DNA of 64,000 nucleotides from Psychrobacter pacificensis (GCF_900101915.1 NZ_FNAL01000003.1:1-64000), one strand, 5' to 3'; counted from the first letter of the stretch, positions 38,072 to 48,290 are shown. Translations and numbers: made by a program. The notes: generated from the sequence alone by a model not told the origin.

Positions 38072-40435
38072 GTGTGTATGAGCGTTGCTGGCAGGCTTGG
38101 TAGTATCTCTACCCGTATGCTGATTATTTTAGCGTTGGCTTTTTTGCTGATTATCCTCATGGTGTATTTGGTCATTGAAACCCAAGGCAAGCCGCGGATT
38201 ATGGAAATGACATCAGAGACCGTGATTGAAACAGGCAACGAAGTCATCAACAGCATCATGGTGAGTATCAACCATGTCGATGGGCTGGCAAAAGCAAGCA
38301 GTACGATGGCGGGCGGTCTACCTAAAGAGGATGCACTTTACCAAGAAACCTTTGGCAATCTCATGCAACAGATGGATCAAAGAATCGTGGGTGGTGGGGT
38401 GTGGTTTGACCCAAATATGTATGCCCAAGGTCAAGAGCGTCAGTCGTTTGTATGGGCGCGCGATGAGTCAGGCAGCATGCAGTCAGTGACGCGCTATGAC
38501 CAAGTAAGTCAAACGCCCAATGCTTATTATCGAGACTGGTGGTATATTCCAGCGTTGTACGCCAATCATGATCATTGTGTCTGGAGTCGGGCATACATCG
38601 ATCCCACCAGCAATCAGCCGATGATGACTTGTGCTAAAGCATTGTACAACAGTACTAATCAAGCGTTTGATGGCGTGGTGAGTTTTAACTTATTATTGGA
38701 CAATCTTGATGCTGCCATGAAGAGGTGGCAAGAAAAAATAGGCGGCTATGTCTTTTTGGTTGATTTGGACAATCGATTTTTGACCTTTCCTGAGCAGTCG
38801 CTCGTCACTCAAACCACCGCCAACAATCCACAAGGTGAGATGATGAACGCCAGTCAGTTGGCGGCTATCAATCCGAGTTTTGCGCCTATCGCGGACAGTT
38901 TGGGTCGCATTAACGATACGCTCATTGATGATGCCACTGCCAAAGATGAAAGCCGTTTTACCTTGGCGGCGCGTAGTATTTTGAGCACAACCAATCTGGG
39001 CAAAATAAGTGAGCAAGAGTCTGAGTTGCTCTCAGCGTTGCTTTTGTTAAATATCGATCAAACTTTCAATTTAGTCGACAGCCATCTGGTCGATACCATC
39101 GCTGTGCCCAATGATTTTGTCTTACAGCAGCCAGCCACAGCCTTCGTCTTTCGAATGCCATTTACTTACTGGAAAATGGTGATTGTAAAACCCAATAGCG
39201 ACTTGCTCAGTGTCGCCAATGCTCTATCCAATCAGCTGATTCAAGCCATGTTGCTCGGCTTTATCCCTATTTTATTATTAACGGCATGGGTGTTCCGTCA
39301 GTATTTTACTCGTCCATTACAACGTATGTCGCTTTTGGTGGCTGAGATGGGTGCTTTGATTGAACAAAAACAATATCAAAAATTGCTCGCACATAAGCTG
39401 CCCAGCTCAAGCGTGAGCGAAATTCAGATCATAAGTGAGCAGACCAACCAACTGATTGATCGTGTGGTCGAAAACGAAGGCGCGCTTGCCGAAATCAACG
39501 TCCATCTAGAAAAACAAGTCGCTGCCCGTACCCAAGATCTACAGCAAGCTATGGATGAGCTAAAAGCCTCACAAGTACAATTAGTGCGCTCTGAAAAAAT
39601 GGCAACCTTGGGTCAAATGGTGGCAGGCGTGGCGCACGAGGTCAACACACCACTGGGCTATGTACGCAGTAATATCGAACTGGTCGGTGATAACTTGACG
39701 CGTTTCGATGAGCTGATCAGCCATACTGACCAGCTATTGCAGGCGCTAAAAGACTCCAGTGCTGACCGAGCGCAAGTAGCACAATTGACGGCTCAAACTC
39801 TACAATGCTGTGAAGAGATCAAAGAAGATGAAGTCAGTGAGGACTTGGCCGATTTGATCAAAGACAGCTTGTACGGGGTCGATCAGATAGCTGAGTTGGT
39901 GGTAAGTTTGCGCGACTTTTCTAGAATTGATGAATCAAAAGTAAAAGACGTCGATATCAATGACTGTATCACCACCTCGCTGGTCATGGCGCGCAATAAC
40001 CTCAAAACCCTAGATATTACGACCAACCTAGCGACACTGCCACTGATTCAATGCAATCCTTCGCAAATCAATCAAGTGCTATTAAATTTATTCAATAATG
40101 CCGCTCAAGCCATAGCGCCTGATCAAAAAGGCAAATTGCATATCACATCAGCTGTCGATGAGACGCAGTCGCAGGTAGTGGTGCAGGTCACAGATAATGG
40201 TATCGGTATCAACGAGCAGGCTTTAGAGCGTATCTTTGAGCCGTTTTTTACCACCAAAAAAGCAGGCGATGGAACGGGTTTAGGGCTGGCGATCAGCACG
40301 CAAATTATTGAGCAGCATGGCGGCAGTATTGCAGCGAGCTCAATCGTCGGCGAGGGCACAACTTTTACCATTATGCTGCCAATACAGTCGAAAACTTATG
40401 AAAATAAACCCTCCAAAGCCTTATTTGAAGGTTGA
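38072..40435 (+). CDS. Sensor histidine kinase with periplasmic Cache domain
   Basis: 787 residues. Helix 1 (MLIILALAFLLIILMVYLVI), a large dCache-type sensor with the PDC motif YRDWWYIPALYANHDHCVWSRAYID (residues 150-190), a second helix near 390, HAMP, a coiled coil (LEKQVAARTQDLQQAMDELKA), and the kinase core with H box GVAHEVNTPLGYV. The N box is NLFNNAAQAI, and the G boxes are VTDNGIGI and GDGTGLGLAIS. It belongs to the group with a long H-box helix that senses small ligands in the periplasm. The double-receiver gene follows 33 bases later. Confidence 0.9.
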   Translation: MCMSVAGRLGSISTRMLIILALAFLLIILMVYLVIETQGKPRIMEMTSETVIETGNEVINSIMVSINHVDGLAKASSTMAGGLPKEDALYQETFGNLMQQMDQRIVGGGVWFDPNMYAQGQERQSFVWARDESGSMQSVTRYDQVSQTPNAYYRDWWYIPALYANHDHCVWSRAYIDPTSNQPMMTCAKALYNSTNQAFDGVVSFNLLLDNLDAAMKRWQEKIGGYVFLVDLDNRFLTFPEQSLVTQTTANNPQGEMMNASQLAAINPSFAPIADSLGRINDTLIDDATAKDESRFTLAARSILSTTNLGKISEQESELLSALLLLNIDQTFNLVDSHLVDTIAVPNDFVLQQPATAFVFRMPFTYWKMVIVKPNSDLLSVANALSNQLIQAMLLGFIPILLLTAWVFRQYFTRPLQRMSLLVAEMGALIEQKQYQKLLAHKLPSSSVSEIQIISEQTNQLIDRVVENEGALAEINVHLEKQVAARTQDLQQAMDELKASQVQLVRSEKMATLGQMVAGVAHEVNTPLGYVRSNIELVGDNLTRFDELISHTDQLLQALKDSSADRAQVAQLTAQTLQCCEEIKEDEVSEDLADLIKDSLYGVDQIAELVVSLRDFSRIDESKVKDVDINDCITTSLVMARNNLKTLDITTNLATLPLIQCNPSQINQVLLNLFNNAAQAIAPDQKGKLHITSAVDETQSQVVVQVTDNGIGINEQALERIFEPFFTTKKAGDGTGLGLAISTQIIEQHGGSIAASSIVGEGTTFTIMLPIQSKTYENKPSKALFEG

Positions 40436-40468
40436 GAGACTTCTCACCACTCACCTAAAGAGAGCCTC

Positions 40469-41401
40469 ATGCAAAAACCAAAAATTGCCTTTATCGATGA
40501 TGAGCCGCGCATTTTACGCAGTCTAAAAATGCATTTTCGCCAGTCGCACGATGTATTTACCACCACGGATGCCACTGAGCTTATGAAATATGTCAGCGAG
40601 CACGATGTACAAGTGGTCATCAGTGACCAACGTATGCCTGATAAGCAAGGGACGGAAGTCTTGCGTGATATTAAAGAAGCGTCACCCAATACCATTCGTA
40701 TCTTGTTAACAGGCTATGCGGATCTCAATGCGGTGATTGACTCGGTCAATGACGGAGAGATTTACCGTTATATCACCAAGCCTTGGCAAAATGATGAGCT
40801 CAAAAAGATCGTAAATAAAGCCACAGAGATTGCTCAGCAAACGCAAGATATTACCCAAAATATGAAGCAAGGTGATGAATCTCAGAGTTTTATGAATGCT
40901 AGTAGCAAAAGGAATATACTGGTATTAGATGATGATGAGAGTATTTATCAAGAAATAAAAAATCAGTTTAAAAGTACTTATACAGTGAGCTGGGCAAGCA
41001 ACCTCGAGCAGGCTGCGAAGTTATTACAAAAAAATAAGTTTGGTGTCACCATCACGGATGCGACGCTCAACGAAGAAAATATTACTCCTATTGTCTACGC
41101 TCTAAAAAATATCCAGCCCGATCTGATGGTGCTGATGTTGACTGAATTTAAAGACGCTCACATGGTGATTGATCTCATCAATAAAGGGCAGGTATATCGC
41201 TGTCTGCCACGTCCTACCAACTTCTCTATCATGAGTATCAGTCTGAACCGCGCGTTTGAGCATCACGAAAAACTGGTACAGCAGCCGATATTAGCAACGC
41301 GTCATCATGTTGAAGAAGTACCAGAAGCTGAGACTTTTAATTTTTCTGAAAGATTGAAGGGTTTCTTTGCCAAGTTTAGAGGCTGGCGCATGGTCAGATA
41401 A
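40469..41401 (+). CDS. Response regulator with two receiver domains
   Basis: 310 residues. Receiver 1 (residues 1-125): IAFIDDEPRIL, phospho-acceptor Asp in VVISDQRMPD, LLTGYAD and YITKPWQN. Receiver 2 (about 148-265): LVLDDDESI, Asp in GVTITDATLNE, but RPTNFSIM in place of the usual KP, so the conserved Lys is missing. There is no DNA-binding or enzymatic output domain. It probably relays phosphate from the upstream Cache kinase to an unlinked partner. Confidence 0.85.
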   Translation: MQKPKIAFIDDEPRILRSLKMHFRQSHDVFTTTDATELMKYVSEHDVQVVISDQRMPDKQGTEVLRDIKEASPNTIRILLTGYADLNAVIDSVNDGEIYRYITKPWQNDELKKIVNKATEIAQQTQDITQNMKQGDESQSFMNASSKRNILVLDDDESIYQEIKNQFKSTYTVSWASNLEQAAKLLQKNKFGVTITDATLNEENITPIVYALKNIQPDLMVLMLTEFKDAHMVIDLINKGQVYRCLPRPTNFSIMSISLNRAFEHHEKLVQQPILATRHHVEEVPEAETFNFSERLKGFFAKFRGWRMVR

Positions 41402-41534
41402 CGTATCTTTGATATAGCATTTAAGTTTAAGTAGCTTAGCGCAAAAGTCGCGGTAATTGATTGCTCAAAATTAATACGCCTAACTCTTTAGACGAATTTA
41501 CTGTGAACACTGACGGTACAGAGTTGGAAGTTCT
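41402..41534. other. Intergenic spacer after the response regulator
   Basis: 133 bases with no gene. I see no clear terminator here, although the two transcription units on either side converge. Confidence 0.4.
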
Positions 41535-41926
41535 TTATAGCAATATATCAATATTTCTTATGATCATTATTAGACCGCTAATCACCATTAGTATCAGCAG
41601 CATTATTCTAAACTGACTAATACTGATGCCAGCCAAAAAGTGCTTGCCAATGACGTTGCCAATAACGGCACCCAGTCCTAATACCAGACCATACACACAG
41701 ATCTTGACTGTGAGTATGCCAAAAAAGGCGTAGCTGACGACTTGTACAATACCGACAAAAAAGAATTCGCCGTTTTGGTCGCAATAAGATTCTCTTTTTC
41801 TAGACCTGCGTTCATATAAAAAGGGTTAAGAATGGGACCTAGGCCATCCACCAACGTGCTCATAAAGGCAATGAAAAAGCCCACAGGATCCTTTTTATTA
41901 CAAAAAGTGCGGTCAGTTTGTCTCAT
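41535..41926 (-). pseudogene. TauE/SafE-family permease, C-terminal remnant with frameshift
   Basis: On the minus strand one frame gives PVGFFIAFMSTLVDGLGPILN and AGLEKENLIATKTANSF, characteristic of TauE/SafE sulfite-exporter-type permeases. After a frame change near 41770 the other frame gives VGIVQVVSYAFFGILTVKIC, LGLGAVIGNVIGK and the membrane tail ending at 41535. The front of the protein is missing. Near 41885-41926 its frame continues into DNA that is sense on the opposite strand for another remnant, so the junction lies there. Confidence 0.8.
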
Positions 41927-42105
41927 CTGCCGTAGAAATGCTGTTTTTTATCTCCAATCATATAGACCCTTATTTGGACAATACCGAACAAGAAAACTTG
42001 GTAAAAGTATGCCGCGTTGCTAAAAACATAGAAGGGGACCCTATCGAATATAGAGAACCTTATGGATTGGCAGAAAAATTTAGTTATGAGGTCAATATTA
42101 TTTAA
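41881..42105 (+). pseudogene. Unidentified gene, C-terminal remnant
   Basis: A plus-strand frame of about 74 codons without a start codon reads DPFYYKKCGQFVSSAVEML, FFISNHIDPYLDNTEQENL, VKVCRVAKNIEGDPIEYREP and YGLAEKFSYEVNII, ending at TAA 42103. Composition and codon use look like real coding DNA. It meets the TauE/SafE remnant head to head at about 41885-41926, so the two were joined by a deletion or rearrangement. I do not recognise the parent family. Confidence 0.5.
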
Positions 42106-42162
42106 CCATTGGCTATTTCACCATTAGCGAGGGCAGTGGTTAAGTTATGCTCAATAAGCTAT

Positions 42163-42195
42163 AAAAAAGGAGCTGATAATTCAGCTCCTTTTTTC
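42163..42195 (-). terminator. Bidirectional-type terminator after the 42.3-kb lipoprotein gene
   Basis: AAAAAAGGAGCTGA pairs with TCAGCTCCTTTTTT around TAAT, with runs of A on one side and T on the other. It can end transcription of the lipoprotein gene from the right, and of the remnant from the left. Confidence 0.88.
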
Positions 42196-42258
42196 ATACT
42201 TTTTATCACCTGACTCTATGAACGACCAATGAAAGAAATGGTTGATACATAGAACTGC

Positions 42259-42954
42259 TTACTTGCTATTAAACGTAATCGTCTGTCCGCCATTACCAGC
42301 TGGCGATGCGATAGTAACTTTGCTCGCAAGTATGTCGCCTTTGGCATTGATTTTGTAGCATTCTTTTGAACTGCCTTCAGAGGTGCCACCAGCAAGCATG
42401 TTGTCTGAGGTTTCGATACAGAACCATGCGGTCTGATTGCTGTCTCGCGTCAGGGACCAGTTTTGGTTATAGGTTCCTATTTTTTTGCGCATGCTGCTAT
42501 CGCTATAGACATTTTCAGTAATCAATTTGTTTGAGTCGCCCACCGTCGCCATTTTTGGGATAGTGGTTGTTTGGTTCGAGACCGAGTATTTGCCTGTGCT
42601 GTCTGTAAAACCGTGAAATACCAAAGGGTTCAAGGTGAAGTAATTGATAGCGACTGACTGGTCAGTGATTTGATTGTTCACTTTATTGATCGTGTTGATC
42701 TCAGTACCTTGTACCTTTTTATTATTGAAAACCATGTAGCCTTTAGGCGTGACTTGAATATCTGCTGAGGCCGTTTGATTGCCGATAGTGGCAACCAAAT
42801 TTTCACTACGTTGTTTGGTATAGATATTGAGCATGGCAGTCTCAACAGGATACTGAGTGACGATATTGTTTGAGTTGGTGTTACCCATCGTTCCACCGCT
42901 CGCACAAGCGCTTAAGCCCAGTCCTGCGGCAATACATAATCCTAATGTTTTCAT
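42259..42954 (-). CDS. Lipoprotein of unknown function
   Basis: 231 residues. The signal peptide MKTLGLCIAAGLGLSACASGG ends in lipobox GLSAC. The mature protein is beta-rich and polar, rich in Asn, Thr and Ser (FTDSTGKYSVSNQTTTIPKM, WSLTRDSNQTAWFCIETSDN). It has two Cys that may form a disulfide (FCIETSDN and KECYKIN). No domain is recognised. It is flanked by remnants of TauE/SafE and GntP permeases, so it may be the only surviving gene of this stretch. It is followed by a good terminator. Confidence 0.7.
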   Translation of the reverse strand: MKTLGLCIAAGLGLSACASGGTMGNTNSNNIVTQYPVETAMLNIYTKQRSENLVATIGNQTASADIQVTPKGYMVFNNKKVQGTEINTINKVNNQITDQSVAINYFTLNPLVFHGFTDSTGKYSVSNQTTTIPKMATVGDSNKLITENVYSDSSMRKKIGTYNQNWSLTRDSNQTAWFCIETSDNMLAGGTSEGSSKECYKINAKGDILASKVTIASPAGNGGQTITFNSK

Positions 42955-43121
42955 GATTTAATCCCTCAGTCTATTTGGATGAATACTATTAGTAGCTACT
43001 GTAAGTAGCAGTTATTATAAGGAATATCTACTATAATCGAATTTTTTAGCAATGACATCTGCTAACCATCCTAGACCTTCTATTATTACATCACTATAAC
43101 AACCAGTAATTTTCTAGTGCG

Positions 43122-43394
43122 TTAAGAATTGCGGGCGACGCTACAGGCGTAACCAGAATCTTCCATCAATTTGCCAAAAATAGCCCCCAAGATAAATAGG
43201 GGGAAGTATTTGACCGCAAAGCCGCCAAGACCTTGCATAAAGACTTCAGTATAGATCCCCATCGTTTGGCTGCTCTGTCCACTTAATACCACTGCCAAGA
43301 TAGCGAGTAGAGGTGCCAAAACTAAGACGCTCACGCCTCGATAGGCAAAATACATTAAGAGGAACAAAGACAACAAAATAGCAAAAATGCTCAT
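43122..43394 (-). pseudogene. GntP/CitMHS-type permease, N-terminal remnant
   Basis: 90 codons. MSIFAILLSLFLLMYFAYRG, then VLVLAPLLAILAVVLSG, YTEVFMQGLGGFAVKYFPLF and LGAIFGKLMEDSGYACSVA match the first three helices of GntP-family carboxylate permeases, which normally have about 450 residues. After this the frame ends in ARNS and a stop, and no further GntP coding sequence follows within 170 bases before the lipoprotein gene. The rest has been lost by deletion. The LysR gene 540 bases to the right may once have regulated it. Confidence 0.78.
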
Positions 43395-43931
43395 GATTTT
43401 GATTTCCTTCCATGGAAAATAGGCGGTGAACTATACTTTGTGAAGCGGATCGTCTCTTATAAATAGGATTTAGGTGGTTTACTGTCCAATAAAATTTTAT
43501 GGACTGTTTTTATTATTTTTTAGTTAAATGGTAGGATAATGCCCTTAAGTATCAGTGCTTTCTGCCGGATCAGTACTTGAGAAATATCTAGTAATGAAAA
43601 AAATACAGTAAACGGTTGTTCATAATAGCTATCGTTAGCATGAACTCAATATCACCAGTCCAACGATGAAAAAAAGTGATGAGAAAAGTATAGTGATAGG
43701 GTAATCACGTAGAGATAACAGCTTACTTAAATCAAACTTAGGTCAAATAAAATGATACATTATGTATCGTCTTAAAATATAACAGAGGAATAAACAAAGG
43801 TCAATCAGCAGACCTTAAGAGTCACGGCGAAGGCTTAATGAGCTACTTTGGACAGAAAGCCGTCATCTTTGAAATGAATGAGCTTAATAGACGTAACGCG
43901 CGTATTCAAGCATAAGACGTAATATATAAGT
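43395..43931. other. Intergenic region between GntP remnant and LysR gene
   Basis: 537 bases, AT-rich, probably containing the former permease promoter and the LysR promoter. No tRNA, repeat or coding remnant was seen. A 103-codon frame on the minus strand overlapping the LysR gene is a shadow. Confidence 0.55.
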
Positions 43932-44807
43932 GTGGTGATATCAATGATAAGAGAGCTTAAAACCTTCGTCGCTGTTTGCGAGTTAGACAGTTTTGCCGCA
44001 GCAGCTCGGCACATCAACTTGACCCAGTCTGCGGTCAGTGCACAAATAAAAACCTTGGAAGACAATCTAGGGTTATCTTTATTTACCCGTTCTGCTCGTG
44101 CCATTACCCTAAACCCGCAAGGCACGCGCGTATTACCGATCGCCAAAGAGATTTTGGCGCTTTATTCAACAATGCAGTTGTCCTCAGATACCGATATTGC
44201 AAGCTATTACGGGCAGCTTAGGATTGGCTCGATAAACTCCGTACAAGTGGGTATCTTGCCAGAGGCACTAAAGGCGATTACGTTACTTGCCCCCTTAATG
44301 CAGACGGAAATTGTCCCCGGGCGTGCCGTAGAGTTATTTGAGAAACTAGAAGTTGGGGAGATAGATGCGGCAATTACCATACAGCCAGCATTTGCCTTGC
44401 CAAAAGATATTGTCACGCAGTCCATTATGACCGAGCCTTATGTGCTCATCAGCCCTAAAAAATGGCCCTTTCATAGCCTCAGACAAACGCTTGAGCAGCA
44501 TCCTTTTATCCATTACACCTTACAGTCCTCAGCAGGCGCAAAGATAAACAAGTTCTTTAAACAACAGGACATCAAGGTAAATACGATCATGGAGATTAAT
44601 GATCTGGATGCGATCGTGCGCATGGTGGAGTCGGGGCTGGGGGTGGCTTTGATTCCGTATGCTGGGCTATGGATTAGAAGTACGCCGCCCGTTCAAATTC
44701 ACCATTTAGGGGATAACAGTTTGGTGCGCGAAGTTGTATTGGCATATCGTTATACCGATCGTCAGCAGCCACAAATCAATGCTCTAAAGCAGGTGTTGGG
44801 GCTGTAA
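43932..44807 (+). CDS. LysR-family transcriptional regulator
   Basis: 291 residues. N-terminal HTH MIRELKTFVAVCELDSFAAAARHINLTQSAVSAQIKTLEDNLGLSLFTRSAR, with the AAARHINLTQSAVS recognition part, and a C-terminal effector-binding domain (LRIGSINSVQVGILPEAL onward). The translation may begin at the ATG 43947. It is divergent from a degraded GntP-type permease gene, its probable former target, so it may now be an orphan regulator. The co-inducer cannot be told. Confidence 0.88.
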   Translation: MVISMIRELKTFVAVCELDSFAAAARHINLTQSAVSAQIKTLEDNLGLSLFTRSARAITLNPQGTRVLPIAKEILALYSTMQLSSDTDIASYYGQLRIGSINSVQVGILPEALKAITLLAPLMQTEIVPGRAVELFEKLEVGEIDAAITIQPAFALPKDIVTQSIMTEPYVLISPKKWPFHSLRQTLEQHPFIHYTLQSSAGAKINKFFKQQDIKVNTIMEINDLDAIVRMVESGLGVALIPYAGLWIRSTPPVQIHHLGDNSLVREVVLAYRYTDRQQPQINALKQVLGL

Positions 44808-45176
44808 GTGAGTCAAGAGTCTTATAAACCTTTGTCACTGAAGCTAGGTTTTTACTTTCGGCACGTATAATTAGCGATTAATCCACTTTTTCAACCAATA
44901 AGCTTTCTCATAAAATTTTTCTTGCCATATAAATTTTTTCCAAAAGAACTACTGTAAAAGTGCTCATTCTTTTTTATAGAACAACCTAATCTGTCATATT
45001 TTTTATTAAGCAGCAAAATTTTTGGGGCTGAGAGCGAAATATTTGCGTTTTTCTTGTACTAAATTCTCGGTTACGATGGCGCTCATATTGAGTAGCGCCA
45101 AGACAAAACACTTAACAGAGTCATTTTTGTCGGCCTACTTCTTAAATCTCTCTTATGTCTAAGAAGTTATAAAAAT
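44808..45176. other. Intergenic region upstream of aspA
   Basis: 369 AT-rich bases. They must hold the aspA promoter, but no clear -35/-10 pair is visible. No coding remnant seen. Confidence 0.5.
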
Positions 45177-46601
45177 ATGGAAAATACAGATAACCTTATC
45201 GATAATAAAGCCCATACTCGCATTGAAAAAGATTTATTGGGTGAGCAAGCCGTTCCTGCAACCGCACTATACGGAATCCAAACCCAACGCGCCGCGCAAA
45301 ATTTTGATATTACTGGCATGCCAATTAGCCATTTTCCTGATTTGATCAAAGCACTGGCAATGGTGAAAGCGGCTGCTGCCAAAGCCAATTATCAACACGG
45401 TCTACTCAGTGAAGAGAAGCTTAGCGCCATCACTGATGCGTGTAGCGATCTGATACAAGGCGAGCATCATGAGCAGTTTATTGTTGATCTCATCCAAGGC
45501 GGGGCGGGCACGTCAACCAACATGAATGCCAATGAAGTGATTGCCAATATTGGCTTAAAAAAGATGGGGTTTGAGTATGGTCAGTATAGTCATCTCCATC
45601 CTAACAATGACGTCAATCGCTCTCAGTCGACCAATGATGTCTATCCAAGCGCGGCACGTTTGGCGATGGTATTTGCGGCAAAACCACTGCAAGAGGCCAT
45701 TATCAAGCTACAAAACAGCTTAGCTATCAAAGGTAAAGAATTTAGCAGCATTCTAAAAATGGGTCGTACTCAATTGCAAGACGCAGTACCGATGACGTTG
45801 GGGCAAGAGTTTAACGCTTTCGCCAGTGATCTAGGCAGTGAAACGGCGCGAATCGAAGATGCTTGTTTACAGTTATGTGAGTTGAACTTGGGCGGTACGG
45901 CGATTGGTACGGGCATCAATGCGCCCAAAGGTTATGCCCGCTTAGCGATTAGTGAGCTCGCGGATATCAGTGGTCTGCCAGTGACGCTCTCTGAGGATTT
46001 GATCGCCGCCAGTGCCGATATGGGTGCGTTTATTACGTTTTCGAGTGCGCTCAAACGCCTAGCTATTAAGCTGTCTAAATTGAGCAACGATTTACGTCTA
46101 CTGTCGAGTGGACCGCGTACGGGCTTGGGCGAGATTAACTTGCCAGCGATGCAACCTGGCTCGTCTATTATACCGGGTAAAGTCAATCCTGTGATTCCTG
46201 AGGCCATGAACCAAGCTGCGTTTCAGGTAATGGGGACGGACATGACGATTACCATGGCAGCAGAAGCAGGGCAACTGCAGCTCAATGCAATGGAGCCGCT
46301 GATTGTTTATAACCTACTAAACAATGCGCGCCTGTTAGAAAAATCGATTCGTATGCTCGATGAGCGCTGTATTCAAGGTATAACCGCCAATAAAGCTCGC
46401 TGTGCGCAGCATGTCGAAAACAGTATCGGTATCGTGACAGCACTGGTACCACATATCGGTTATGAAAATGCCAGTCGTATCGCAGGAAATGCGTTGCTGA
46501 GTGGGTCAGGCGTGGCGGAGCTGGTCAAACAAGAAAAGCTGCTCAGTGATGAGGAACTTGCAGCGATTTTATCACCTGACACGATGGTCAGTAGTATATA
46601 G
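45177..46601 (+). CDS. aspA: Aspartate ammonia-lyase AspA
   Basis: 474 residues. It converts L-aspartate to fumarate and ammonia. The fumarase/aspartase superfamily signature GSSIIPGKVNPVIPE (about residue 318) carries the catalytic Ser. GAGTSTNMNANEVIAN and NDVNRSQSTNDVYPSAARLA are substrate-site motifs, and TLGQEFNAFASDL also fits. NPVIPE-type motifs separate aspartase from fumarase. It feeds aspartate carbon into the citric-acid cycle. It is a single gene with no partner beside it. Confidence 0.92.
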   Translation: MENTDNLIDNKAHTRIEKDLLGEQAVPATALYGIQTQRAAQNFDITGMPISHFPDLIKALAMVKAAAAKANYQHGLLSEEKLSAITDACSDLIQGEHHEQFIVDLIQGGAGTSTNMNANEVIANIGLKKMGFEYGQYSHLHPNNDVNRSQSTNDVYPSAARLAMVFAAKPLQEAIIKLQNSLAIKGKEFSSILKMGRTQLQDAVPMTLGQEFNAFASDLGSETARIEDACLQLCELNLGGTAIGTGINAPKGYARLAISELADISGLPVTLSEDLIAASADMGAFITFSSALKRLAIKLSKLSNDLRLLSSGPRTGLGEINLPAMQPGSSIIPGKVNPVIPEAMNQAAFQVMGTDMTITMAAEAGQLQLNAMEPLIVYNLLNNARLLEKSIRMLDERCIQGITANKARCAQHVENSIGIVTALVPHIGYENASRIAGNALLSGSGVAELVKQEKLLSDEELAAILSPDTMVSSI

Positions 46602-46631
46602 ATTTGTGCACATAAACTGGATTGAACAAAG

Positions 46632-46668
46632 CAAAAAAGAGCGATATCTATCAACGGATATCGCCCTA
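46632..46668 (-). terminator. Rho-independent terminator after rluF
   Basis: On the minus strand GGGCGATATC pairs with GATATCGCTC around CGTTGATA and is followed by TTTTTT. It lies 71 bases after the rluF stop. Confidence 0.85.
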
Positions 46669-46738
46669 ATTCTTTTAAAGTGTCGTATCTTCATCGTTTT
46701 GATCACTATGACAGCGATGTGATGAAATTAGACAATTA

Positions 46739-47725
46739 TTATCGCTTAGACCCTCGACCTTTTGAGGGGCGTCTGCCGTTTGTAGTGGGTTTACCATTGC
46801 CTGCAGCGTTTTTGCCACGACTGGACGGACGCCCATCTCTACCTTTAGAACCTGCTGGCTTTCTGGCATCATCCTTGGCGTACTTATTGCGCCCCTTTGC
46901 AGTACCTGCTAATTTTGCAGAGGGTTTTGACTTTGATTGAGCGTCAGTACGCGGTTTTTTTCGTGGTGCATTGCGCGATTTTTTGCCCGAATGATTGTCT
47001 TGCGACGAGGATTTTTCTACTGCCTTTAGTAGGGTCGATAGCTCTGTTGGTGTCAGGTCTCGCCAGTCGCCGACAGGAAGCCCCTTAAGGCTTACATTCA
47101 TAATCCGCGTACGCTCAAGCTTGACGACCTCATAACCAAAATGCTCACACATACGGCGGATTTGACGGTTCAAACCTTGAATGAGTGTGATGTTAAAGAC
47201 GTTGGGTGCTACCTTAGTAACGGGACATTTTTTTGTCATCTTGCCCAGCATTGGCACGCCACTCGCCATACCCTCAATAAAGCTATCCGTGATTGGCTTA
47301 TTTACTGTGACCAGATACTCTTTTTCGTGGTTATTGCCAGCACGCAATACTTTATTGACCAGATCACCATTATTGGTCAAAAAAATTAATCCTTGAGAGT
47401 CTTTGTCCAAACGCCCAATCGGAAAGATACGTACCGAGTGTCTCACAAAATCGACAATGTTGTTTTTTTCAGAGCTTTCCGTGGTGCTGACAATGCCCAC
47501 TGGCTTATTTAAGGCAATAAAAATAAAATCATCAGGCTCGCGTGGCTCAATCAGCTGTCCGTTGACTTTTACTACGTCTCCAGCAGCCACTTGATCACCC
47601 ACCGATGCACGCTTGCCATTGATGTATACATTACCTTGTTCAACAAAGCGGTCAGCATCGCGTCTGGAACAAATCCCACTTTCGCTGATGTATTTATTGA
47701 GACGAGTCGAGGAATTGTTATACAT
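46739..47725 (-). CDS. rluF: Large-subunit rRNA pseudouridine synthase RluF
   Basis: 328 residues. The N-terminal S4 domain is [33 protein letters not shown]. The catalytic Asp is in [22 protein letters not shown] (about residue 107). [22 protein letters not shown] is the RsuA/RluB/E/F class motif. It isomerises uridine in 23S rRNA (U2604 type). The last 90 residues form a lysine/arginine-rich disordered tail ([14 protein letters not shown], then [20 protein letters not shown]), common in Moraxellaceae RluF but not in E. coli. Confidence 0.9.
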   Translation of the reverse strand: MYNNSSTRLNKYISESGICSRRDADRFVEQGNVYINGKRASVGDQVAAGDVVKVNGQLIEPREPDDFIFIALNKPVGIVSTTESSEKNNIVDFVRHSVRIFPIGRLDKDSQGLIFLTNNGDLVNKVLRAGNNHEKEYLVTVNKPITDSFIEGMASGVPMLGKMTKKCPVTKVAPNVFNITLIQGLNRQIRRMCEHFGYEVVKLERTRIMNVSLKGLPVGDWRDLTPTELSTLLKAVEKSSSQDNHSGKKSRNAPRKKPRTDAQSKSKPSAKLAGTAKGRNKYAKDDARKPAGSKGRDGRPSSRGKNAAGNGKPTTNGRRPSKGRGSKR

Positions 47726-47836
47726 AAAGCACCGTTTTACCTGATAAAAAGCTTTTTTGCTAAGAAAAAAGCCTAAATTGAATGGTTCAGTCGTCTTGTC
47801 ATTAAAGCGGCGACTTGCGTTTTTACAGTCTAACGC

Positions 47837-48115
47837 TTACGTTCTGTAAAGCACTTTGACCACATGCCAGCCAAATTTGGTTTTTACCAAATGAGGGGTG
47901 AAAAGCTCACCGTTGAAGCAGATTTTATCAAAAGGTCCTACCATTTGGCCTTTTTTGAACTCACCTAAATGACCGCCTTTTTTGCCTGATGGACAGGTTG
48001 AGTATCGTTTGGCCAGCACATCAAATGCTGCGCCTTTTTTGAGCTTGGCCATAATATCTTCTGCCAACTCTTTTTGTTTGACTAAAATGTGCAATGCGCT
48101 AGCGGTACGAGCCAT
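47837..48115 (-). CDS. Parvulin-type peptidyl-prolyl isomerase
   Basis: 92 residues, a single rotamase domain. RTASALHILVKQKELAEDIM, FDVLAKRYSTCPSGKKGGHLGEF, GQMVGPFDKICFN and LVKTKFGWHVVKVL are the parvulin (PpiC) motifs. It catalyses proline cis-trans isomerisation, probably in the cytoplasm because no signal peptide is present. The gene lies 111 bases upstream of rluF on the same strand. Confidence 0.94.
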   Translation of the reverse strand: MARTASALHILVKQKELAEDIMAKLKKGAAFDVLAKRYSTCPSGKKGGHLGEFKKGQMVGPFDKICFNGELFTPHLVKTKFGWHVVKVLYRT

Positions 48116-48290
48116 CGTATAAACCTTTCATAGAGTATCAATTATCGGGTCATTATATCATTACTTATCTTATTTTAGCTTAGTTACTAACCTTTTTGAT
48201 TCAAAGGTTATCTAAGATTATTTAAGCCAATTTCTTATATTTGAAGCCCGTGTTTTCTATTTAATATCTCTTCTTTACAAAATAAAAAGG

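Noticed and set aside
43835-44146. Minus-strand 103-codon frame overlapping the LysR gene start
   Set aside because: Opposite a well-supported LysR HTH; no homology.
46680-46940. 86-codon plus-strand frame opposite the rluF tail
   Set aside because: It is the complement of the repetitive Lys/Arg-rich end of RluF, a composition artefact.
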